A stretch of 64,000 nucleotides of DNA from JAKAVN01 sp963734845 (GTDB lineage Bacteria; Desulfobacterota; Binatia; Binatales; Binataceae), in NCBI GenBank assembly GCA_963734845.1, contig CAVTIS010000008.1, positions 124,001 through 188,000 of the forward strand, written 5' to 3'. A program made the position numbers and the translations under genes. Shown one piece after another: positions 1 to 9,778 of this stretch (position 1 is its first letter; the number at the start of each line of letters is the position of its first letter). The notes beneath the pieces are model-generated. The model was not told the DNA's origin, did not search any database, and saw only the letters and a list, made by a program, of their open reading frames with translations.

Positions 1-1279
1 GTAGGGAACCGCCGCGCCCATGGTGGCTAGATTTCCACTGCCGCTCGCCATCATGCCTTGGCGGATTTTCAGATCGCGCGCATACCAATTAGCGGCGGTG
101 CCGCTGTCGGCCGAGAGGATGCAACGATCCGGAAGGTTCCGGCTTAGCTCCCAAAAAACGCGCTCGGGATTCAAGCGGCCATTGTTGCCCTCGGTATAGG
201 CGCGGCCCTCGATTGTCTTCCACCAGTCTTTAACTTTCTCGATAATTGTCTCTTGCCAATCTCGATCGGTCTTGCGTTGGAGGAGCGGTATGAGCGCTTC
301 CAATGTCTGCTGGGCATCGCCCTTCAGGTTCACATCCATCGGATATCGCAAGCTAAGAAGGCGGCCGTCGATGTCGATCTGGACGGCCCTAGCATTGCCG
401 ACTTTGGGATAAAATTCGCTGTAAGGCAAACTACTGCCGACCACCAGTAGCGTATCGCAATCCTTCATCAGGTCCCAACTCGGCGTGGTGCCAAGGAGGC
501 CAATGTGGCCGGTGCAAAAGGGGACCGATTCAGGTACGACCGCCTTGCCAAGCCAGCTCTTCGCGATCCCGGCGCCCAGGAGGTCGGCGACCCGTTGGAC
601 CTCGTTCTGCGCGTTCATGGCTCCGGCACCAACAAGCATTGCGACTCTCTTGCCCTCATTGAGAATCTTTGCCGCCTCATTCAGATCGCTCCTGTGCGGC
701 ACCATGTATGGCACTGGAGATCCGATGCCCGTCAATGCGTGATCGTGCCGTTGCGGCGGATTGGGCACCGCCGCCTCCTCCTGAATATCTTTCGGAAATA
801 TCAAACATGTCACAGTCCGTTGATCGAGAGCGATGCGAAATGCGCGATCGACGCAGTGCCGCACCGCGGCCGGACTCATCACCGTGACGCAATATTCGCT
901 GGCGACGTCCTTAAACAGGGACTGCAGATCGACTTCCTGCTGATATTGGCTGCCGATCGCCGTCGTGGCGGATTGTCCAACAATGGCGACGACCGGCTGA
1001 TGATCCATCTTGGCGTCATACAGTCCGTTGAGCAGACGGACAGCGCCGGGGGCCGCTGGTTGCCATGCAGACGCCCACAGTGCCGGTGAACTTCGCATGG
1101 GCCGTGGCCATGAAGGCCGCGAGTTCTTCATGTCGCGCCTGAATGAATCGCGGCCGGTCGTCGTTTTTCCGGAGACCGGCGATCAATCCATTTATTCCGT
1201 CGCCCGGGTACCCATATATTCTGTCGACATTCCGACCTTGCATCCGTTGCATGACGTATTCGCCAACGCTGGTAGACAT
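1..1279 (-). pseudogene. Frameshifted ThDP-dependent enzyme (pyruvate oxidase/acetolactate synthase-like), 3' end outside window
   Basis: The ATG at 1279 opens a typical N-terminal ThDP-binding domain: a YGYPGDGING-like motif, then the conserved Glu in an ARHEE motif. After the Thr-Ser-Gly-Pro turn the frame shifts at a run of five G (1048-1052, plus strand). Reading with four restores an uninterrupted frame (NGLYDAKMDHQPV onward) to base 1. That second part includes the central domain and the start of the C-terminal ThDP domain (SADSGTAANWYARD). About 425 residues of an expected ~550-600 are inside the window. The family decarboxylates 2-oxo acids such as pyruvate; the substrate here cannot be read. 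It is the last visible gene of a leftward operon with the SDR and the FAD/Fe-S oxidase, both also damaged. A homopolymer sequencing error would look the same. Confidence 0.8.
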
Positions 1280-1400
1280 AACCTTAAGTCCTTATGATCG
1301 AGATAACTCGGTCTAGCCAGTGATCGATGCGCGTTCATTCTCGAGTGCGATCATCATTGAGTGCCGTTATCATTAAGTGCCATCATCGCCAGCCTCCCGC

Positions 1401-2407
1401 TCACACTCGAGTTCTCTGCCTGAGTAACGATGCGGCGAGGCCGACGCCGGCAAGCGCCAAGCCGCCAAGAAGGGCCGCGCGATTTTTCGTAGCCCACAGC
1501 TGCGCACTGAAATTCCAAGCAATTTTGTCGAATTCGCCATGCGAGCCGTGGTCGACCGACACGGGTTGCCAAAATTGTCGAGCTGATTCGGATCCGCCGG
1601 TTCCGGAAGCATTGCTCCGTCCCAGGCCGCTTTGGCGAGGTAATGGTCGAGTACGCCCGGGATCACCTTTTCACCCAGGGTGGCTTCGACCGTGGTGTAA
1701 CCGACCATGACTTCGCGTCGATCATTTTCGGCGGCGAACAGAATTGCTTCGGCAGCAATCTCTGGCAGAAAGATCGTTCCGGTGGGTCGTGCCCTATGTG
1801 GCATCTTGTTCTTGATCCAGATAAATTGGGTGGTGTTCAATGCCGGCATATTGACGAGCGTGATGCGCACCTTGCTCTTCTCGTGTATCAGCTCGCTGCG
1901 GACTGACTCGGTGAATCCGTGGATGGCGTGTTTGCTTGCGCAATAGGCGCTCTACAGCGGGATGGAACGAAATGCCAGTGCGGAACCGACTTGGATGATC
2001 ACGCCGCGGTCGCGGCTCATCATTTGCTGCAACGCGCGGTGCGTACCGTAGACTTGCCCGAGAAAAGTCACTTCGACGATGTGCCGAAACTCGGTCGGCG
2101 TCATTTTCATGAAGGGGCTGTACATCGAGACCATGGCATTGTTGATCCAGAGGTCGACGCACCCAAACTTTGCGTTCGATCGCATCGGCCGCCGCCTGCA
2201 TCTGATCAAATTGGCTGACGTCGGTTGGTATCGCTATCGCCTGTCCGCCCCGGGCTTCCACCTCGCGCCGAGCGCCTTCAAGCCCCTCCTTTCCTCTGGC
2301 CAGCAGGGCAATTTTCGCACCCCGTGTCGCCAAGAGCCGCGCTGTGGCACGTCCGACACCTCCTGAAGCCCGGTGATCACGACTACTGTGTTTCTTCCGA
2401 CGACCAT
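1401..2407 (-). pseudogene. Short-chain dehydrogenase/reductase, broken by three frameshifts and one amber codon
   Basis: The gene starts at ATG 2407, overlapping the stop of the upstream FAD/Fe-S oxidase (TAATG), which suggests translational coupling. Spliced across the lesions it is a ~335-residue classical SDR: nucleotide-binding TGASGGVG, the NNA motif, and the YCASK active site (Tyr-x3-Lys). The tail has an HGEFD motif and a final hydrophobic segment followed by Arg residues, as in SDRs that end in a membrane-anchoring tail. Lesions: a missing G near 2371 inside the Gly motif, an extra A near 2171, TAG at about 1955 in place of Gln three residues before the catalytic Tyr, and a missing T near 1570. 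The protein cannot be made as it stands. It would have oxidised or reduced an alcohol or carbonyl with NAD(P). Confidence 0.85.
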
Positions 2408-5400
2408 TATCGCCTCCAGAGCGGAACACGAAAGATACCGCGAGAAGAGAACGCCCCAAGTGCCAGGACCGTGACGCCGAACCCAATGATCGCGGCGCCC
2501 GTCAGCATCGAAGCGCGCATCGACCGCGCACGTCTTGCATTGATTCGCGCTTCCGGCTTTCCCGCGGGGAGAGCGCTGCGACCATGAATTGCGAGTTGAA
2601 GAACCCGCGCTGTGTGTAAAGGTGTTCGGCCGGTCTGCTGGAGCACTTGCTCTTGACAACTGAAGCCATCGGCAATGATCAGTTCATCCTCAGTCGCTTT
2701 GCGGACTTGCGGGAGCAATACCCGCTCGCCTGCGGCGACGCCGACCTCGTAATGATTATTTTCCTTCTCATAGCCAAAAGCGCCAGCCATCCCGCAGCAG
2801 CCGGTTTCGGGCTGCCTATGCTCAGGCCCCATCTTGTCGAAGATTTCCTTCTCCGCGAAAAGGACGCCGAATTCTTTGTCGTTGAGCTTTTCCAGCGCCT
2901 TCTGCTGACAGTGTCCATGGAGCAGAGCTCTTCGTTCCAACTTCGGAATGAGATACTGAGGCGCCTTCGAACGCAAAAAATCGCTCAACGTGAAGGTGAT
3001 CTCCCCGAGCCGCTGAGCGTCCTGACTGTTGGGCAGCGGATTTGCCAATTCGTCGTGGAAAACGGCCCAGCAACTCGGCTCGAGCACGACCATCGGAATT
3101 CCTGCCTGGTTGTAGGGCCGGAGCTTTTGTAGAAGGTCGACCCACCATCGCTTGGCCATTTCGAGGAATCCATAGTCATATAAGGGCCTGCCACTGCAAA
3201 CGTTATCCGCTGGCACTACCACTCGAAATCCAGCATCCTCCAGCACCTCAGTCGCGGCTATAGCAACATCAGGATGAAAATAGTTATTGAAGGTATCCGT
3301 AAATAATACTACCGGCGGTCGATCTGGGTGTTTCTGCGGATGTGTATGAAACCACTGAGTGAACGTCTGTGGCGCGAACGATGGTAGCTTGCGTTTCGGA
3401 TGCACTCCTGCTGTGAGTTTAGCTATCAAGCTAAGGCCTGGAAGCTGCGTAAACAGATTAGCAATTGATGGAGCCACCGATGCCAGCGTGGCCCAGATAT
3501 GTATCCAACCGAATGCATATGCATGTCGCGGCCGCAGTCGGCCTTCATAGTAATGACTCATGAATTCGGCTTTATAGGTGGCCATGTCCACGTTAACTGG
3601 ACATCGGCCTTGCATCCTTTGCATGAAAAGCACAAATGCAGCGCATCCTTTACTTCCTCACTTCTCCAACCATCCTTAAGCACTTCCCCGTTCATCATGT
3701 CGAAGAGCATTCGTGCTCGACCGCGAGTGGAGTTCTTCTCCTTGCGCGTCACATGTAAGAAGGACACATAGTGCCCCCGCCTTCGCGTCGGCAGACGCCG
3801 ACGCCGACGCACCGCAGTGAGGTGCGGGCAAAGCTGCGACGATCGGAGCGATAAGCAAAGTGCGTTGGAGGTTGGGGAGGATTGTAATCACGCCCGATCC
3901 GGAGGTTTTCGGTGATGCCGTAAGCGGGGGCATCCAGACTGATCACCTTGCCGGTGTTCATCCGGTTGGCCGGATCCCAGATTCGCTTGAATTCCTTGAA
4001 CGCCTCAAATATCTCGTCGCCGAACATCTGCGGCAGAAACTGGCCGCGAGCCTGGCCATCGCCGTGCTCGCCGGAAGCGACTCCACCATGCTTCACGACT
4101 AGCCCGACGGCTTCATTCATAAAGCACTTGCAGTTCTCGATGCCTTGAGCGGTATAAAGGTCGAACGACGCGCGGCAGTGAACGCAGCCTTGACCAATGT
4201 GGTCATAAAGAGAGGGGTCGTAATCAAAGTTTTTAAACAGCTGGCGCAACTCGCGTAGATATTGCGGAGTTGCCTCGACTGGCACCGCTGAGTCTTCCCA
4301 TCCGGCCAGTTGTCGGGATGGTTGGGGATCCACGCTGTGCTTCCCAACGCGCCTTCACGAACGTCCCAGATCATTTTCTCCTGTTGGGGATCGTCGTATA
4401 GCTTCATGTCGACCGGCGCCCGACTTTGCAGACCTTTGACGTGGTCCATCATTTGCCGGGCTTGATCATCACTGTCGGCCTTCGAGTCTCCACCGAATTC
4501 GACGAGCAGGAATGCAGGCCCTTGGGGGAGTATCGCAAGGCTCGCGCTCTCGTTGCCTTTTTGTTTGACGTAATCGAATAGCAACTCGTCGATTCCCTCG
4601 CATGCAATCGGATTGAACTTCAGCACCTCGAGTGCGCACTCGGCGAGGTAGAGATCCGTGAAGCCGAGCATTGTAACGGTTCGCGCCTTAGACGACGGGA
4701 CCAGATGCAGCGTCGCCTCTAGAATCGTCATCAGGGTCGATTCCGAGCCGACCAGCGCCCACGCGACATTGAAGCCATTTTCAGGAAGCAAATCATCCAA
4801 ATTGTAACCCGAGACCCGGCGCTCCAGCTTTGGGAATCTTTTGCGGATGATCGGACCGTAACGATCCACCAGCGACTTAAGAGCTGAATAAATTTCGCCA
4901 CGACGACCACCGCTCCGGATGATAGCCTCTAACTCGTGTGGCGGCGTTTCGCCCACGTGCAACCGGGTGCCATCGTAAAGCAGGACATCGAGGGCGTGCG
5001 TGTTGTCGCTCGTGCGGACTCCGAAGCCGTTTTTCTTGCTCAACAGCGAATGACTGCCGCAGGAGTTATTACCCAGCATTCCGCCGATCGTACACCGGCT
5101 GTGAGTTGCCGGATCGGGCCCGAAGAACAAGCCGGCTCGCTGCTTGGCGGTCTCACGAAAATGATTGAGAACACAGCCCGGCTGCACACGGCCGAGGCGG
5201 CGGTCGGCGTCGATATCGAGCACGCGGTGCATGTACTTTAGAAAAGTCCATGACCCCGCGACATTGCAGCACTGGCCGGCCAAACTCGTCCCGGCGCCGC
5301 GAGAGAGAACCGGCGCACCATGGGCTCGTGCCAGTCGCACGGTGGTTTCGACGTCCTGCACATGGCGAGGAATCACCACGCCTATCGGTACCTGCCGATA

Positions 5401-5589
5401 ATTCGATCCGTCGGTGGCGTAGAGCGCGCGTGAACCCTTATCGAATCGGACCTCACCCTCTATACGCTGTTTCAGCGAAGCCTGAAGTGAAGCTACATTC
5501 TCGGCGCTAATCGTCGTCCGCGAATCGTCTCTGCTGAGTCGGATGAAGGCGTCGCGTTTCAACGTTATTTCGCGATATGGCGAGTTCAT
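2407..5589 (-). pseudogene. FAD-linked oxidase fused to Fe-S/CCG domains (GlcD-GlpC type), three frameshifts
   Basis: Spliced, this is a ~1060-residue fusion. Its N-terminal half is a PCMH-type FAD domain (SRGAGTSLAGQ, IGGMLGNNSCGSHS) with the FAD-oxidase C domain. Next come two 4Fe-4S motifs (CxxxxxC...MCPSYM and CFSCKGCKADCP) and two CCG-type domains (PETGCCGMAGAFGYE). Such proteins oxidise D-2-hydroxy acids and pass electrons through Fe-S clusters. The frame breaks by single missing bases at about 4303 (before WEDSAVP), 3752 (after CPSYM) and 3604 (inside KADCPVN). ATG 5589 is preferred over an upstream TTG at 5607. A C-terminal hydrophobic stretch could touch the membrane. The region looks less GC-rich than the rest of the window, which hints at acquisition. 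Confidence 0.87.
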
Positions 5590-5749
5590 CCATAAGCCCT
5601 GATTCAAGCCGGCAGTTGAAGGAAATGGGAAATGCGGCCGACGCCCGGTGGATTTCTTCCAGGATCTCCGGTCAGCGCAACGAATCTATAGCCGAGAAAA
5701 CGAGCAACGAATGTGCCGCCTCAGATTCGCGCCAAAACCTCTAACAATT

Positions 5750-5763
5750 TTCTGCTAGCAGAA
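5750..5763. promoter_or_regulatory. 14-bp perfect palindrome, possible operator upstream of the FAD/Fe-S oxidase
   Basis: TTCTGCTAGCAGAA is a perfect 14-bp palindrome about 160 bp upstream of the oxidase start codon. No regulator gene is adjacent, so an operator role is inference. The rest of the gap 5590-6233 shows no convincing gene, RNA or terminator; open frames there match nothing I recognise. Confidence 0.3.
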
Positions 5764-6233
5764 GAGGAACCAGTGAAGGCTGCAATTGTTACGCTGGAAA
5801 TTCTGCGAGCAATACTATTTTCAAGTCGAGCGCGCCGAAGGCGTGATTTGAACCCATATGTCTTTCGGACTGAGCAAGCGTGGTAGCGAACATCAACACG
5901 GCTGCGGTCGCGCGGAGGCAGCTGGCTTCAACCGGATCAGTTGCGCACCTTTCGAACCAGAGACGCGTGAACGACGTCGCATAAGTCGCTGCCGCGCCAA
6001 TCAACTGTGAGTGCAAAGAATCATGCCGCGAGGCGCGGTAGCGATGCAGACCATTGACTTGGGGAACGACGACAATTTTCCCGGCCTTGGCAGCCTGTAT
6101 CGGCCGCGGTTCCGGACAATCCTTGTCGATTGAAAGATGCGTCCCCGACCAAAGGTAGTAACGGGTACGTCTATTCGACAGCCGGGGGTTAGGTAGCTGA
6201 CAATCAAACAAAGTTCGCGCGACTCCGCACGAA

Positions 6234-7067
6234 TCAGTCGCGGCGCTTGGCCCCCTGAAGCACGTCGAATTTGGCCCGGCGGCGATCGCGCCTCAGCAGC
6301 ACGTACATCGCACCCGCGCCGCCGTCGGCCGGCCGCGCGGTCGCAAACGCCAGCACGTACCCGCCCATGTGCCCATGCGAGAGCCATTGCGCCGCGGCAT
6401 GCTTGAGCACCGGCATCCCGCCCGGCGAGCGCAGACCGCGTCCGTGCACGACCAGCACCGTGCGCAATCCTTTGCGCACCGAATCCACGACAAATCCTTC
6501 CAGCGCCAGCTTGGCGGCGGCCTGGATCATCCCGTGAAGATCGATATGCGCCTGCACCGCGAACTCGCCGCGGCGAAGCCGCGTCACCAGCCGCGGGTCC
6601 AGTCCGAGCCGCGTGCCCTCGGTGTATTCCTCGGTCTCGTTAAGCTCGAAAGTGCCGGCTCCCGAGACGAGATCGGATAGCTGCGCGAGCACTTCGGCAT
6701 CCTCGCTCACGACTTCCAGCGTCACCTCCGGTCTGGGAACGACGCGGACCGGACGCTGGTCGCCCAGCCGGCGCACTCCGTCGACGGCCTGACGGAACAT
6801 CGTGGCGTCATCGAGCATTGGCTCGGACTCCGACTCGGCCAAGGTGGTCGCGGCGGCTGCGGCCTTGGCGGCCGCTGCGGCGGCCGGTGTTTTGGCGGGG
6901 GCTTTGCCGAGAGCTTGGCTTGACGGTTGGCCAGCGCGTTCAGGCTTGGGCCTATCGCTCAGCAGCTTCTTCAAGTCCTTGAACGGCGAGCCGAAGGCCG
7001 GCTTTTCCGCCTTGGGCGTGGGCGTGGGGGTCTCGCGCGGCGGATGCGTCTTTCGCCTCTTGGCCAT
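6234..7067 (-). CDS. Smr-domain protein
   Basis: A 277-residue protein. The N-terminal ~110 residues are low-complexity, basic then Ala-rich, and probably disordered. The C-terminal ~95 residues form an Smr domain with the IDLHG signature, a VVHGRG motif and a GAGAMYVLLRR end. Smr domains of this stand-alone type are DNA or RNA nucleases, and the LDxH-type Asp-His pair is intact. The cellular substrate is unknown. It is divergent from the AsmA-like gene, with about 150 bp between the starts. Confidence 0.85.
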   Translation of the reverse strand: MAKRRKTHPPRETPTPTPKAEKPAFGSPFKDLKKLLSDRPKPERAGQPSSQALGKAPAKTPAAAAAAKAAAAATTLAESESEPMLDDATMFRQAVDGVRRLGDQRPVRVVPRPEVTLEVVSEDAEVLAQLSDLVSGAGTFELNETEEYTEGTRLGLDPRLVTRLRRGEFAVQAHIDLHGMIQAAAKLALEGFVVDSVRKGLRTVLVVHGRGLRSPGGMPVLKHAAAQWLSHGHMGGYVLAFATARPADGGAGAMYVLLRRDRRRAKFDVLQGAKRRD

Positions 7068-7215
7068 CTGAGGTTAAAGCCTACCGATTGTTCCCGCGTC
7101 GCGCATCACAGCGACGCCGCGACGGTAGATTCAGGCGCGGCGCCGTTGTCATAGCCGCCCGCTTCGGTGGAGAATGAACCTTTTCGGCTATTCGGGGCGG
7201 GAAAAGGATGCTGTG

Positions 7216-9702
7216 ATGCGCAAGCTCATCCGGACAGTCATCATCGTGCTCGGCGTCATCGTGGTGCTGGTGGTCGCGGTCGGGTTTTATGCCGTGCTCG
7301 ACCTCAACGGGATCATCCAGAAGCAGCGCGGCCTTATCCTGTCGAAGGCCAGCGCCGCCGTCGGCCGCAAGGTCGAAGTCCAGGACATCCACGCGAGCCT
7401 CGGATGGGGTGTAATCGCGGACCTTCGCGGCGTCACGATCGCCGACGATCCGGCGTTCTCCCAGCAGCCGTTCGTGCAGGCCGCCGACGTGTATGCGCGG
7501 GTCGCGCTGCTGCCGCTGCTGAGCCGTCGCGTCGAAATCAAGCAGATCTCGCTCAAGCAGCCCGTCGTGCACATCATCAAAAACAAGCGCGGCGAGTTGA
7601 ACTTAAGCTCGATAGGGAGGAAACCGTCGGCCGGCGAGGCCGCGGCACCAACGCCGACCGCGCCGCCCGCGGCCGGACAGCCGCTCAGAAGCGCGCCCCT
7701 TACCGGAGCGCAGCCCGCGGGGCAAACGCCGGCGGGTGCGGGAGCGCTAGGCGAGGTATCGGTCTCGAGCCTCACGGTCGAGAATGCGACTATAGTTTAC
7801 CAAGACCCGAGCGGCTCGGCGCTCACGGTGCGCTCGGTCGACCTCGACGTAGAGAATCTCGCCGTCAGCACGCCGATCGACATCAAGCTGAGCCTGGCGG
7901 CATTTGGCAAGGACAGAAATCTCGCGCTGACCGGCAAGGTCGGACCGTTGATGACTAACGGCGCGATCGACCTGAGCTCCATTCCGCTCGCGTTTGACCT
8001 GGACGCCGGGCCGCTCACCATCGACCAGCTCAAGGTGGTGCCGCAAATCGCCACGGCATTGCCGCCCCAGCTCAAGCTCACCAACCCGGTCACGGCCACG
8101 GTCAAGGTCAACGGCACTACTGAGGCCCTCGCGTTCAATCTCGCGACCGATCTGACCGGCAACCAGGTCGTGTACACCGGCTTGCTCGACAAGGCGGCGG
8201 GCGTGCCGCTCAAGCTGACGGCGGCCGGGACGCGAAAGGACGTCGGAGGGTCGGCGCAGGTCGAAGTCCAGAGTGCGACGCTGGTGCTCGGCGACCTCAA
8301 TCTCAAGGCCGGCCAGATTCAGCTCGGCCAGAACCTCGGCGCGCGGCTCGACAGCAACCGGTTCGACCTCGCCTCGATGGGCAAGATGCTGGTCGCGCTC
8401 AGCAAGTACAACGCCTCGGGCAAGGCCGAGATTCATGCCACGGTCAAAATGATCCAGAAGCAGCCCGAGGTCGATGGGGTCGTGACGCTGGCCTCGGTCA
8501 CGGTCACGCCGCCCGGCAAGCGCTCGATCGTGAGCGGACTTAGCGGCGACATTAAGATGGCGGGCAAGAGCGCCACGGCCGGCCCGCTCGCGTTCAACCT
8601 CGGATCGGGCCACGCCCGGCTGACGGTCAACGCGCAATCGATTCAGCCGATAAACGCGAACTACGACTTTAGCGCCGACGTGGTGAAGCCGGCCGAGTTG
8701 ACCGCCAATCCGAAGCCCGAAGCGGCCGCCGACCACCTCTATCAACTAGCGGTCAAGGGCACGGTCCGCGGCGTCATGTCGGCGCCGACTGTGACCGCGA
8801 TAGCGACGTCGGCGTCGGGGATGGCGCAAAATGTCGCGTATCGCAACCTCGCGATGGACGCCGTCTACGACGGGCAAGCGGTGACGGTAAGCTCGCTCAA
8901 GCTCGCGGCTTTCAACGGCACGCTCGACGGCAACGCGCGGGCTACGCTCGGCGCCGCGCCAGCCTTCAACGTGGGGCTGAATCTCCATGGCATCGACTTG
9001 CAGCAGGCACTGGTGTCGCAGAAATCCAAAGCGGCCGACACGGTGCGTGGCCAGTTGACAGGACAGGTGCGGGTGGTGGGGCGCGGCGACGCGTTCGATA
9101 AGATCAAACCGACGCTTAACGGCAACGGCCAGATGTCGGTCGCCAACGCCAAGCTAATCGGCGTCAATATCGGCGCGCAGGCGATGCGCAAGGTGCAGGG
9201 CGTGCCCGGCATCGACACGCTAATCACGCCGTCGATCGTCGCGCGCCATCCGGCGCTGTTCAATTCGCCCGACACCAATCTGACCGAGCTCGGCCTCACG
9301 TTCGTTATCCAGGGCCCCAAAATTACTTCGCATGACATCAAGGCCGTGACGCCCGATTACAGCGCGCTCGCTGACGGATGGTTCGATCTGGACAAGAACA
9401 TCGACATGAACGCGCATATCCTGCTGTCACAGGAGTTGAGCCGCGAGCTGATGTCCGAGAAGAAGAACGTGGTTTACCTGGCTAACGCGCAAAAGCAGGT
9501 TGACATTCCGGTGCGCATCAGCGGTCAGTTGCCCAAACCCTCGGTGCAGCCGGATATCCAGTTCCTTGCGCAGCGCGCGGCCGGGCATTTGGTGCAGAAG
9601 CAGGCGGGCAAGCTGCTGGATAAATACCTGGGCGGCAATTCCAAGAACGGGTCATCGGGCAACAACCCGCTGGGCGGCGCCCTGAACAAGTTGTTTCACT
9701 AG
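7216..9702 (+). CDS. AsmA-family envelope protein
   Basis: About 828 residues from ATG 7216, chosen because of AAAGGA eight bases upstream; an in-frame ATG at 7174 would add 14 residues. One N-terminal membrane helix (about residues 4-27) is followed by the AsmA N-terminal motif (VQDIHASLGWG, leading to a TIADDPAF stretch). A long repetitive beta-rich periplasmic region follows, with an Ala/Pro linker around residues 135-185, and an AsmA_2-like C-terminal part. AsmA relatives are inner-membrane-anchored proteins linked to outer-membrane assembly and phospholipid transport. The tail is Gly/Asn-rich. A 16-bp tandem duplication covers the last codons and stop. Confidence 0.85.
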   Translation: MRKLIRTVIIVLGVIVVLVVAVGFYAVLDLNGIIQKQRGLILSKASAAVGRKVEVQDIHASLGWGVIADLRGVTIADDPAFSQQPFVQAADVYARVALLPLLSRRVEIKQISLKQPVVHIIKNKRGELNLSSIGRKPSAGEAAAPTPTAPPAAGQPLRSAPLTGAQPAGQTPAGAGALGEVSVSSLTVENATIVYQDPSGSALTVRSVDLDVENLAVSTPIDIKLSLAAFGKDRNLALTGKVGPLMTNGAIDLSSIPLAFDLDAGPLTIDQLKVVPQIATALPPQLKLTNPVTATVKVNGTTEALAFNLATDLTGNQVVYTGLLDKAAGVPLKLTAAGTRKDVGGSAQVEVQSATLVLGDLNLKAGQIQLGQNLGARLDSNRFDLASMGKMLVALSKYNASGKAEIHATVKMIQKQPEVDGVVTLASVTVTPPGKRSIVSGLSGDIKMAGKSATAGPLAFNLGSGHARLTVNAQSIQPINANYDFSADVVKPAELTANPKPEAAADHLYQLAVKGTVRGVMSAPTVTAIATSASGMAQNVAYRNLAMDAVYDGQAVTVSSLKLAAFNGTLDGNARATLGAAPAFNVGLNLHGIDLQQALVSQKSKAADTVRGQLTGQVRVVGRGDAFDKIKPTLNGNGQMSVANAKLIGVNIGAQAMRKVQGVPGIDTLITPSIVARHPALFNSPDTNLTELGLTFVIQGPKITSHDIKAVTPDYSALADGWFDLDKNIDMNAHILLSQELSRELMSEKKNVVYLANAQKQVDIPVRISGQLPKPSVQPDIQFLAQRAAGHLVQKQAGKLLDKYLGGNSKNGSSGNNPLGGALNKLFH

Positions 9703-9718
9703 CAAGTTGTTTCACTAG
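9687..9718 (+). repeat. 16-bp perfect tandem duplication at the AsmA-like stop codon
   Basis: CAAGTTGTTTCACTAG occurs twice in immediate succession (9687-9702 and 9703-9718). The first copy encodes the last residues and the TAG stop; the second is untranslated. It looks like a recent slippage duplication. Confidence 0.9.
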
Positions 9719-9778
9719 ATGGATAGCGCGGAGATACCGGCGCGTTCTTAGAGGCCACGTGGCCGACTGACGGAAGGT

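Noticed and set aside
5838..5860. T-arm-like string (GGGTTCAAATC on the minus strand), possible tRNA or att remnant
   Set aside because: The flanking bases do not pair into a T-stem and no acceptor, anticodon or D arm is nearby.
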